64,000 bases of DNA from positions 1,225,501 through 1,289,500 of the forward strand of contig NZ_CP039268.1 in NCBI RefSeq assembly GCF_009664085.1. The letters run 5' to 3'. Under the pieces are notes generated by a model. It did not search any database, had not been told where the DNA came from, and saw only the letters and a program-made list of their open reading frames with translations. Source of the DNA: Thermochromatium tepidum ATCC 43061. Lineage in GTDB: Bacteria > Pseudomonadota > Gammaproteobacteria > Chromatiales > Chromatiaceae. The position numbers and the translations under genes were made by a program. The first letter of the stretch is position 1. Each line of letters starts with the position of its first letter. Below are positions 57,601 to 64,000 of this stretch, in pieces.

Positions 57601-58866
57601 CTCCAGATCGAGTCCGAGCAGGTCAAGGTTGCGCTCACCCCAGGCCAGACCGAGCTCCACTGGACCTCTAGTCTCGAGCCGGTGAGCGAACTCGAACTGA
57701 TGGCCAGTACCGACCCGCGCCTGACCGAGTCCTGGTGGCTGGATCTCAGCCCGATCTGGCATCTGGACGGCATGGATCTGACCCCCATCCATCCTCGGGG
57801 CCAGGGCGAGCCTTGGCTGCCGCACTGGCGTCCGCTGCCCGGCGAGTCGCTGCGCCTGCGGATCAGCCGTCCCGAGGGTGTGCCCGGTCCCACTCTGACC
57901 CTGGATCGGGTTGAGTTCAAGGTCGAACCCGGACGGCGCGGCACGGACACGACCCTGTCCCTGACGGCGCGCAGTACCCAGGGCGGTGTCTATCGGCTTC
58001 AGCTCCCCGAGGGTGCCGAGCTTCGCACCCTGGTCCTGGATGGCCGTACCCTGCCGCTGCCGAGCGGTCAGACGACAGTGGTCGAGCTGCCGCTGGTGCC
58101 CGGTACGCAGGAGATGCTGATCAGCTGGCGTCTGGAGTCACCGCTGACAGCGAGCTTCAGCCCGGCGAGTCCCGATCTGGGTCAGACGGCGGTCAATCTC
58201 ACCCAGCGGCTACACCTGCCCGAGGATCGCTGGGTCCTGTTCGCCTGGGGTCCGGGGATCGGGCCGGCGGTGCTGTTCTGGGGGCTGTTCCTGGTGCTGG
58301 TCGGCCTAGCCCTGGTGCTTGGACAGGTGTCTCTGACGCCGCTGCGCTGGTATGACTGGTTGCTGCTCGGTCTGGGGTTGGCGCTGTCCGAGGTCTGGGT
58401 GACGCTCGTGATCGGTGGCTGGCTGCTTGCGCTCGGTTGGCGCGGGCGTCTGAATGCGTCGAGCCTGCCCTGGTGGCGCTTCAATCTGATCCAGTTCGGG
58501 CTGGTGTTGTTCACGCTCCTGGCCCTGTCGGCCCTGATCGGCGCCGTCCAGCAGGGGCTGCTCGGCCATCCCGAGATGTGGATCCGCGGTCATGGATCCA
58601 GCGCGACCCTGCTCAATTGGTATCAGGATCGCGGCGGCCCGCGTCTGCCCGCGGTCTGGGTGGTCTCGGTGCCGCTCTGGGTCTATCGCGCCCTCATGCT
58701 CGCCTGGGCGCTGTGGTTGGCGGTGCGTCTGCTCGACTGGTTACGCTGGGGTTGGCAGGGGTTCGCGCGCCCGAGTCCCTGGCTGGATCGGACCAAGCCG
58801 GAGGCCGAATCCGAGCCTCTGCGGCTCGATGGCTATGGCCGGGGCGACGGGGCTGGGCGCGAATGA
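54664..58866 (+). CDS. Very large exported membrane protein of unknown function
   Basis: About 1400 residues from ATG at 54664, which has GAGG upstream; in-frame ATGs further upstream read poorly. The first 25 or so residues are a signal segment. A large beta-rich region (repeated D-G-R and R-L-D patterns, PLPPETGLLTLALDGRAPIA) is followed by a membrane block at about 495-600. A second extracytoplasmic region follows (about 790-1190), and then a terminal block of four to five membrane spans. No recognised motif, no neighbour hint. The gene is the only long + strand frame between rfbF and the IS element. It may be related to large unknown membrane proteins of gammaproteobacteria. Confidence 0.75.
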   Translation: MSGSSLGWFVVWISLLLALSPLIPAESQTFQSAGSETRSGEAQPGIAIPEALAPWVPWVLEQGPNGRDRRACPLDARGVNRLCAWPGLLQLELDTGDGRFEQVWELRAADWIALPGDVDLWPQDVRADDVPLPVVARDGRPAVQLPAGRHRLTGRFQWRERPESLPLPPETGLLTLALDGRAPIAPRLDRDARLWLRDPGQARAEGEGDRLQLQVYRRLDDDLPLRVLTRLELEVSGRAREIQLGPVLLPEGIPSNIVSPLPTRLGPDGTLRVQVRPGRWVLEVASYHPGHVTQVVRPQDLAAPWPEREVWAFAVQPERRRVDLSGLERLDPSQTGLPGDWARLPVYAAGPGAVLTFTEQGRGDTDPGPDRLRLTRELWLDFDGQGYSARDRLDGDLTRSWRLEAAPGLALGQVRVDDEPVLITRLDADSLPGVEVRRGRLDLVADSRLDARSNWVPASGWSLVLDGATSRLHLPPGWDLLAVSGVDNRPDTWLTRWTLLDLFLVLILTLGVGRLWGPGWGAIALVTLVLIWQEPGAPHLVWLHLLAAAALVRLLPAQGESRGLARWRTFVLWYRRLAVLALLAIGLPFLVSEVRGGLYPQLTQPYQRSTDKVAGAQAPAPTFTFENMLTEESVNLARREDKIDARSALMPSAAPPLPLERLDPKALVQTGPGVPDWQWRAVELSWTGPVGPSDGARLWWLTPGWRLVLVLITGLLLVALGLRLSDLNLSGMDLKGHWRARVRAGAPLALWVPALMLGVALTPGPTLAADFPSPALLDELRTRLLAPPECLPECLTLSNLDLRAEPERLTLDLTLEAATAMAAAILDARSGWSPTGVMLNGVALEWLRRDEDGRLLIPLEPGRHRLQLVGRLGPETRIDLALALDPRRVEVVSADGWQIEGIRTHGRPGRQIQLIRLASADGGGPLRQDTLPPLLLIERRLKFGLNWRVETSVRRLSAPEFPALVPVPLLPGESVQTPGLQIESEQVKVALTPGQTELHWTSSLEPVSELELMASTDPRLTESWWLDLSPIWHLDGMDLTPIHPRGQGEPWLPHWRPLPGESLRLRISRPEGVPGPTLTLDRVEFKVEPGRRGTDTTLSLTARSTQGGVYRLQLPEGAELRTLVLDGRTLPLPSGQTTVVELPLVPGTQEMLISWRLESPLTASFSPASPDLGQTAVNLTQRLHLPEDRWVLFAWGPGIGPAVLFWGLFLVLVGLALVLGQVSLTPLRWYDWLLLGLGLALSEVWVTLVIGGWLLALGWRGRLNASSLPWWRFNLIQFGLVLFTLLALSALIGAVQQGLLGHPEMWIRGHGSSATLLNWYQDRGGPRLPAVWVVSVPLWVYRALMLAWALWLAVRLLDWLRWGWQGFARPSPWLDRTKPEAESEPLRLDGYGRGDGAGRE

Positions 58867-59069
58867 TTCAGATCCAGGCGGCGCCTGCCGCCGCCCTGTA
58901 GGATCGTGCCCAGTCCTCACCCATCCCGTCATCCAGGGAGCCGATCCGACGTCTGAGACCGCTCGCGAATCTGGCATCACAGCAATTCACGAGTGCTGCG
59001 ATCGCCGCGACCTAGAGTAACGATCGCGCGCCCAGGACCCAAGCCAAGCCTGTCCCCCTCCTTCCGCGG

Positions 59070-60469
59070 CATGGGTATCTACACAAACCCGGCTCTGTTC
59101 GGGGGATTTCTCGCGGGGAAGATGAGGTACAAATAAGCGGTATGCGACAAATTTTGGTGACAAGCGTCTTGACGAACGCTATGGGAAGCTGTTCAAGGGG
59201 CATATGAACTGTACTGGCCCCTTGGCAGCGGGAGTCAAAGCCTTGCCGGACGGGAAGAAAGCCGCGTCGCACGCCCAGGCGATGGGGCGATTTCTGGCGA
59301 ATCCACGGGTGACGCCTGAGGGGCTGTCGGTTCCGCTGTTGGCGGCGACACGGGAGGCCGTGACGGCGGATGGCGGTGAGTATGTGTTGGCGGTGGCGGA
59401 CTGGTCGAGAGTGAACGATGGAGGGCACGCCTCGAAACGGGATCGCCTGCAAATGACCCATGCCACGGATGTGGGCGACGAACTGCAAAGCAGCCTCCTG
59501 GTCAGTGCCGAGGATGGCGCGCCCTTGGGGGTGCCGGTGCAGGATCTGGTGACGGCCCAAGGCGTCTGGAGCTCGTGTGCCGACACGATCAGCCCCAAGG
59601 TGTCTTCGCCTCTGGACGAATTGAGCGAGCGGATGAGTTGGCTGGAGCAGCAGAAATTCGGCCCCCGGTTGGTACATGTGATTGATCGCGAAGCGGATTC
59701 GGTCGGCCATCTGCGCCGCTGGACGCGCGACGGCCAGTTGTGGCTGGTGCGCGCCAAAGGGAACTCGACGGTACGTTACGGCAACGGCTCGATGCGCATC
59801 GACGCGGTGGCCAAGCAACTTGGCTATACCCGAGAACGCCAGGTTCTCTGCCAAGGCCGACCGATCCAGCACTGGATTGCCAGTGCGCCGGTAGTTCTGA
59901 CCCGGCCGGCGAAGCCGAAGAAAATCGGCGCTGACGGGCGACGGCAGCGACCGGTTCCGGGCGAACCGCTGAAGGCCCGGCTGGTGGTCAGTCGCCTGTA
60001 CGACGAAGCCGGACATCTGGTGGCCGAATGGTTCTTGCTCACGTCGGTGCCTGAAACCGTCAGTGCCGCGCGTGTGGCACTGTGGTACGACTTCCGCTGG
60101 CAGATCGAATCGTTCTTCAAACTGCTCAAACAGGCAGGCCATCAACTGGAGCAGTGGGGAACAGGAGAGCGGGGGAGCCCTATTCAAGCGTCTGCTGATC
60201 GCCACCCAGGCCTGTATCCTGGTGTGGCGCCTCTCTGCGCAGCAGACCGAGGAGGCACAAGCCGCCCGGCAGTTTCTCGTGCGCTTGTCCGGCAGGCAGA
60301 TGAAGGCATCTCGCCTTGTTACCCCCTCCGCCTTGTTGGCTGGCGCTTTCATACTGTTCGCCATCCTCGATTCCCTTGATCACTCTTCCATCCCAGAACT
60401 CCGTGCCTTCGCCAACTCGATTCTTCTTGCTAACGGAGGGGATGGATGAAATTGTGTAGATACCTATGC
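59070..60469 (+). mobile_element. IS4-family-like insertion sequence, about 1.4 kb
   Basis: Bounded by an 18-bp inverted repeat, GCATGGGTATCTACACAA at 59070 and its complement at 60452-60469, with one mismatch. A transposase frame fills the inside. No clear target duplication is visible. Its right end abuts a REP-like repeat, and the element may have inserted into it. Confidence 0.78.
59126..60449 (+). pseudogene. IS4-type transposase, frameshifted, N-terminal start unclear
   Basis: The frame can be read from 59126 (NFGDKRLDERYGKLFKGHMN) with no ATG, GTG or TTG until the ATG at 59204. DDE-type blocks are YVLAVADWSRVNDGG, LVHVIDREADSVGHLRRWT and FRWQIESFFKLLKQAGHQLE. At the GGGG run 60156-60159 a one-base gain shifts the frame. 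The normal continuation, in the other frame, runs GGALFKRLLIATQACILVWR to RLVTPSALLAGAFILFA and ends at 60449. So the gene is probably inactive, unless the G run is used for frameshifting. Confidence 0.8.
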
Positions 60470-60470
60470 T

Positions 60471-60577
60471 CCCGCGGGCGGGAGAGGGCCGGGGTGAGGG
60501 TGTCGAACCGACCACAGGCTTTCCGGGGGTGGATAGGCGCCCTCATCCCAACCCTTCTCCCGCGGGCGGGAGAAGGG
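60471..60577. repeat. REP-like palindromic repeat pair between IS and der
   Basis: Two inverted units of the CCCTCA-CCCC-CCCTCTCCCG type: GGGAGAGGGCCGGGGTGAGG at 60480-60499 and CCCTCATCCCAACCCTTCTC at 60540-60559 continuing into a stem. The second holds a perfect 11-bp stem, CCCTTCTCCCG / CGGGAGAAGGG, with a CGGG loop (60552-60577). It could also end der transcription. Such repeats occur between genes of many proteobacteria. Confidence 0.7.
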
Positions 60578-60610
60578 CTTGCTCAGATGGCCAGCGCCTC
60601 TGCGAGGCGC

Positions 60611-62014
60611 TCAACCCTTGCGCTGCGTAAACCGTTTGAGCCGCTGCCGCTTGGCGATCTGACGCGCGGTGAGCGTGTTACGCCTGCCCTGATAGGGATT
60701 GGAACCGCTCTTGAACTCCAGCCGCAACGGGGTGCCCAGCAGATCGAGCTCCTTGCGGAAGCGATTGATGAGATAGCGCTTGTAGCTCTCGGGGACCTTG
60801 TCGGTCTGGTTGCCGTGGATGACGATGAGCGGCGGATTGCGTCCGCCCTGATGGGCATAGCGCAACTTGATGCGCCGGCCCTTGACCAGAGGCGGCTGGT
60901 GCTCCATCACCGCGGCCTCCAGCAGTCGGGTCAGCTCGGGTGTCGCCAGGTCGCGGGTGGCATTGGCATAGGCCAGATCGACATCGTCGAGCAGATGGCC
61001 GACCCCAGTGCCGTGGAGCGCCGAGACCCTGTGCAGCTTGGCGAAATCCAGAAACGCCAGCTTGCGTGCGAACTGATCGCGTACCCGATTGCGGCTGTCT
61101 ACGTCCAGCCCGTCCCATTTGTTGATCGCCACCACCAGCGCCCGTCCGCTCTCGAGGATGTGCCCGGCGAGGGTGGCGTCCTGCTCGCCGATGCCTTCCT
61201 GCGCATCCAGGACCAGGATGATGACATGCGCCGCCTCGATCGCTTGCAGTGTCTTGATGACGCTGAACTTCTCGATCGGGTCGGTGACACGCGCACGCCT
61301 TCGGACGCCGGCCGTATCGATCAGGGTATAACGCTGGGCGTGACCGGGCCGTTCGAATGGGATGAAGATGCTGTCGCGCGTGGTGCCCGGACTGTCGAAG
61401 GTGACCTGTCGTTCCTCGCCGAGCAGCCGGTTGATGAGTGTCGACTTGCCCACGTTCGGGCGCCCGACCACCGCGACCTTGATCCGGTCGTCCTCGCTCT
61501 GTACCCAGTCCGCATCCGTGCCCTCGGGCAGGTGCTCGAAGACATGGTCGATGAGTGCGTGCACGCCCAGCCCTTGGGTCGCCGAGACCGCCCAGGGCAC
61601 GCCCAGCCCCAGCCGATGGAAGTCGGCCACGGCCAGGGTCGGATCTGTGGTATCGCTCTTGTTCACGACCAGGGTGAGCGGCTTGCCGACCCGGCGCAGG
61701 CGCTGGGCAAGGTCGAGGTCCTCTGGGGTACAGCCGTCACGGGCATCGACCAGGAACAACAGATGATCGGCCTCTTCGATCGCACGCTGGACCTGGCGCT
61801 CCATCAGCGCCTCGATCCCCTCGGCGACGCTGCCGAGGCCGCCGGTGTCGACGATGACATAGGGGCGCGGACCGATGCGCCCGATACCGTATTGACGATC
61901 GCGCGTCAGACCGGGAAGGTCGGCGACCAGGGCATCGCGGGTGCGGGTGAGCCGGTTGAACAGGGTCGATTTGCCGACATTGGGGCGACCGATCAGGGTG
62001 ATGACGGGCAACAT
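60611..62014 (-). CDS. der: GTPase Der (EngA), ribosome assembly
   Basis: 467 residues. Two GTPase domains in tandem: [20 protein letters not shown] with [15 protein letters not shown], and [20 protein letters not shown] with [21 protein letters not shown] and NKWD specificity motifs are present. The C-terminal KH-like domain has [20 protein letters not shown]. It acts in 50S assembly. Its start lies 5 bp after bamB. Confidence 0.97.
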   Translation of the reverse strand: MLPVITLIGRPNVGKSTLFNRLTRTRDALVADLPGLTRDRQYGIGRIGPRPYVIVDTGGLGSVAEGIEALMERQVQRAIEEADHLLFLVDARDGCTPEDLDLAQRLRRVGKPLTLVVNKSDTTDPTLAVADFHRLGLGVPWAVSATQGLGVHALIDHVFEHLPEGTDADWVQSEDDRIKVAVVGRPNVGKSTLINRLLGEERQVTFDSPGTTRDSIFIPFERPGHAQRYTLIDTAGVRRRARVTDPIEKFSVIKTLQAIEAAHVIILVLDAQEGIGEQDATLAGHILESGRALVVAINKWDGLDVDSRNRVRDQFARKLAFLDFAKLHRVSALHGTGVGHLLDDVDLAYANATRDLATPELTRLLEAAVMEHQPPLVKGRRIKLRYAHQGGRNPPLIVIHGNQTDKVPESYKRYLINRFRKELDLLGTPLRLEFKSGSNPYQGRRNTLTARQIAKRQRLKRFTQRKG

Positions 62015-62019
62015 GCGGA

Positions 62020-63294
62020 TCAGAGTCGGGCTTGAGTGGTGGACCGATCGGCTGATGACTCAGCCGTCGGTGTCCGAGACGCTGGGGTTTTGGTGTCCGG
62101 CACGGGCATTGTCGCGCCCAGGGTCAGTGCGACGAGCGTGCCGTCGTCGGCATAGACATAGATCCGGTTGCCCACGACCAGCGGACGGGCAGTGATCGGT
62201 GCCTTGGTCAGGCGCATCCGCCCCACCAGTCGCCCGTCGCGCTTGTCAAGCAGATGCAGATAGCCCTCGAAGTCGCCGACCAATAGCCGTTCGCCAATGA
62301 GCGCCGGCGCAGTGAGCCGACGATAGCGCAGTTGATCCTGCTTCCAGCGCCCGGCCCCGTCGGCCATCTCGGCCCCCCAAACCTGATCTTTGGAGTCGGT
62401 CACATAGATCCCGTCGGCGTCGGACGTCAGGCCGGCATAGACCGAGAGTTCGCGCCGCCACAAGACATTGCCCCGGTCGAGATCCACGGCAGCCAGGTCG
62501 CCATTGTAGGCACCGACATAGACCCTCGAACCGACCAGGATCGGATCGGCATCGATATCCGTGATCCGCGCCAGTTCGGAACGTCCGCTCGGATGGCTAA
62601 TGGTCACCTCCCAGATCGGCAGGCCATCCTTGGGGTCGAGCTTGACCAGCTTGCCGCCTGAGAGCCCGACAATGATCCCATCCTCGGTCAGGGCCGGGGT
62701 GCTGCTGCCACGCAGGGTCAGGACCGGCGGTGGATAGTCGATACGCCACTGGAGCTGACCGGTCGCTGCATTCAGGCCATGGAGGCTATCGTCGAGGGTG
62801 TGGACAAAGACTTGGCCATTCCCCCCGAACCGCGGGACCGAGAGCACCTCACTGCCGAGCTGGGCGCGCCAGAATTCGCGTCCATCTTGGGTCGAGAGCG
62901 CAACGACCTCGCCCTGGCTGGTCCCCAGCACCAGACGGTCGCCGGCCACCTCTGGCCCGCCGCTCAAGGTGAGACCCGTCTCGCGTTGCCAGAGCAGGCG
63001 TCCCGAGTCTGCCGCGAGCGCCACCACGCGCCCGCGTGCATCGGCGACATAGAGCCGCCCATCGGCAAAGGCCGGAACCAGATAGAGCCGCCGTCCCTCG
63101 GTGCCGCGTGTCGGGTGCGTTGACCACAGGGTGTCAAAGCGCGTCTCCTGCGCCAGGGTCGGCAACGGCGATGGGGGGGTCGGGTCTTTCTCCTTGCCGA
63201 ACCAGGGGATACCGCCACAGCCGGTCAGCAACATGACCAGTGCCAGAATCAGGCTGAGCCGCAAGAGCAAGAATCCGAGGCGAAATCTCATCAT
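62020..63294 (-). CDS. bamB: Outer membrane assembly lipoprotein BamB
   Basis: 424 residues (or 423 from the second ATG). The lipobox is LLTGC (Cys26), followed by a PQQ-like beta-propeller of eight blades: for example [59 protein letters not shown] and [20 protein letters not shown]. BamB supports BamA in outer-membrane protein insertion. It is downstream of yfgM by 18 bp and 5 bp before der. Confidence 0.95.
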   Translation of the reverse strand: MMRFRLGFLLLRLSLILALVMLLTGCGGIPWFGKEKDPTPPSPLPTLAQETRFDTLWSTHPTRGTEGRRLYLVPAFADGRLYVADARGRVVALAADSGRLLWQRETGLTLSGGPEVAGDRLVLGTSQGEVVALSTQDGREFWRAQLGSEVLSVPRFGGNGQVFVHTLDDSLHGLNAATGQLQWRIDYPPPVLTLRGSSTPALTEDGIIVGLSGGKLVKLDPKDGLPIWEVTISHPSGRSELARITDIDADPILVGSRVYVGAYNGDLAAVDLDRGNVLWRRELSVYAGLTSDADGIYVTDSKDQVWGAEMADGAGRWKQDQLRYRRLTAPALIGERLLVGDFEGYLHLLDKRDGRLVGRMRLTKAPITARPLVVGNRIYVYADDGTLVALTLGATMPVPDTKTPASRTPTAESSADRSTTQARL

Positions 63295-63311
63295 GGCGGT
63301 ATCCGGGCCGC

Positions 63312-63950
63312 CTAATCGGCGGCAGGCAGGTTGTCGAGCTTGAGTCGGATCAGTTGCGAGAGGCTGCTGCCGGATTCGATCGCGCGCTGATAGGCCGCGC
63401 GTGCCGCATCCAGGTCGCCGCGTGCGGCGGCGATGTCACCGCGCACCGCGGCGAACTCGCCGGCAAAGGCAGGGCTGACATCGTACTTATCGATCGTCTT
63501 GGACGCCGCGTCGAGTTGGTTGTCGGCGAACTGGAGGCGCGCCAGGCGGAGTGCCGCCAGGCGCGCGATGGCCGGATCGGGTGCGGTGTCGATGGCGTTG
63601 CGAAGCGCGGTCATGGCCTCAGCGGTCTGACCGGCCTCATGGAGTGCCTTGGCCGCAACCAGGTCGCTGAGTGCCGAGTAGGGCGTGGAGCCGAAGTTGT
63701 CCCTGATCGTTTGGGTCTGCTTGGTCACGGACTCGATCTGCTTGTCGGCGGCATTGAGCATCAGTTGCTCAAAGGCGGCAGACGCCTCGCCCGCGGTGCG
63801 CTCCTGGTGCTCGATCCACAGCCGCCAACCCCAGATGGTGGCTAGACCGATGACCGCACCGACGATGACCGAAAGGCCATTGTCCTTCCACCAGGCCTTG
63901 ATCGCCTCGACCTTTTCCTCATCGGTTTCGTAGCTCACGACAGTCTCCAT
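63312..63950 (-). CDS. yfgM: YfgM-family TPR membrane protein
   Basis: 212 residues from ATG at 63950. The N-terminus YETDEEKVEAIKAWWKDNG is diagnostic. One membrane span (LSVIVGAVIGLATIWGWRLW) leads to a TPR-type periplasmic domain (DLVAAKALHEAGQTAEAMTA, LAALRLARLQFADNQLDAAS). It is an ancillary SecYEG/PpiD partner in studied bacteria. It lies between hisS and bamB. Confidence 0.93.
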   Translation of the reverse strand: METVVSYETDEEKVEAIKAWWKDNGLSVIVGAVIGLATIWGWRLWIEHQERTAGEASAAFEQLMLNAADKQIESVTKQTQTIRDNFGSTPYSALSDLVAAKALHEAGQTAEAMTALRNAIDTAPDPAIARLAALRLARLQFADNQLDAASKTIDKYDVSPAFAGEFAAVRGDIAAARGDLDAARAAYQRAIESGSSLSQLIRLKLDNLPAAD

Positions 63951-63959
63951 CAATTGGTT

Positions 63960-64000
63960 TTAAAGCGTCTCGGCGAGGAAGGAGGCCACATCCGCGTAAC
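63960..64000 (-). CDS. hisS: C-terminal end of histidyl-tRNA synthetase (partial)
   Basis: Only the last codons are in the window: YADVASFLAETL and a TAA stop at 63960-63962. The position, 9 bp before yfgM in the conserved hisS-yfgM-bamB-der order, supports the name; the residues alone would not. Confidence 0.6.
   Translation of the reverse strand, partial: YADVASFLAETL

Overview
The window reads as chromosomal DNA of a GC-rich, flagellated gammaproteobacterium. The gene orders hisS-yfgM-bamB-der and mpl-ubiX point there. The mix of aerobic-type cobalamin genes, sdhCDA, a bacteriohemerythrin and a che/fla cluster fits a purple sulfur bacterium (Chromatiaceae-like). No photosynthesis or sulfur-oxidation gene lies in the window, so that placement is inference. 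Genes are tightly packed, with many 4-bp stop/start overlaps. I see no rRNA, tRNA or CRISPR array.

Layout. 1-1750: 5' part of a Cache-HAMP chemoreceptor on the minus strand. 1811-7808: a cobalamin island. On the minus strand it has cobK, a cytochrome b561 and a TcuA/TcuB-like pair that I read as a split CobZ; on the plus strand it has cobM and cbiB. 7793-11728: an unknown lipoprotein, a small membrane protein, mpl and ubiX. 12136-19604: a chemotaxis operon, cheY-cheA-cheW-cheR-cheD-(MCP-like)-cheB-STAS. 19641-22654: a FliL-like protein and a NIT-domain chemoreceptor. 22701-24555: a small cysteine-motif protein, cysM and a secreted proline-rich protein. 24823-33101: a surface-polysaccharide operon of two COG5610-type HAD paralogues, a GT2-FkbM fusion, a UDP-glucuronate decarboxylase and galE. 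33172-35679: sdhC-sdhD-sdhA without sdhB. 35937-42340: hemerythrin, XRE regulator, hypF, msrA, serC and an ATP-grasp protein. 42470-54405: a flagellar filament and glycosylation region (fliS, fliD, flaG, a large fliC, two TPR-OGT glycosyltransferases, rfbG, rfbF). 54664-58866: a 1400-residue membrane protein of unknown function. 59070-60469: an IS4-type element with a frameshifted transposase. 60611-64000: der, bamB, yfgM and the last codons of hisS.

How the parts connect. The che operon supplies the core signalling proteins for two receptors and a third MCP-like protein inside the operon. The filament genes carry sigma-28-like promoters, and fliC also has a near-perfect CRP-type palindrome about 60 bp upstream of its predicted start point. 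The two OGT-type enzymes beside fliC are candidates for flagellin glycosylation. Their catalytic halves lie in a 1091-bp direct repeat that appears identical at the DNA level, while their TPR halves have diverged; this suggests recent gene conversion.

The most notable signals are the split CobZ pair, the homogenised OGT pair, the HAD paralogue that has lost its motif I aspartate, the sigma-28 plus CRP architecture at fliC, the repeated GYGFF-type motifs in the CheA linker, and the missing sdhB.
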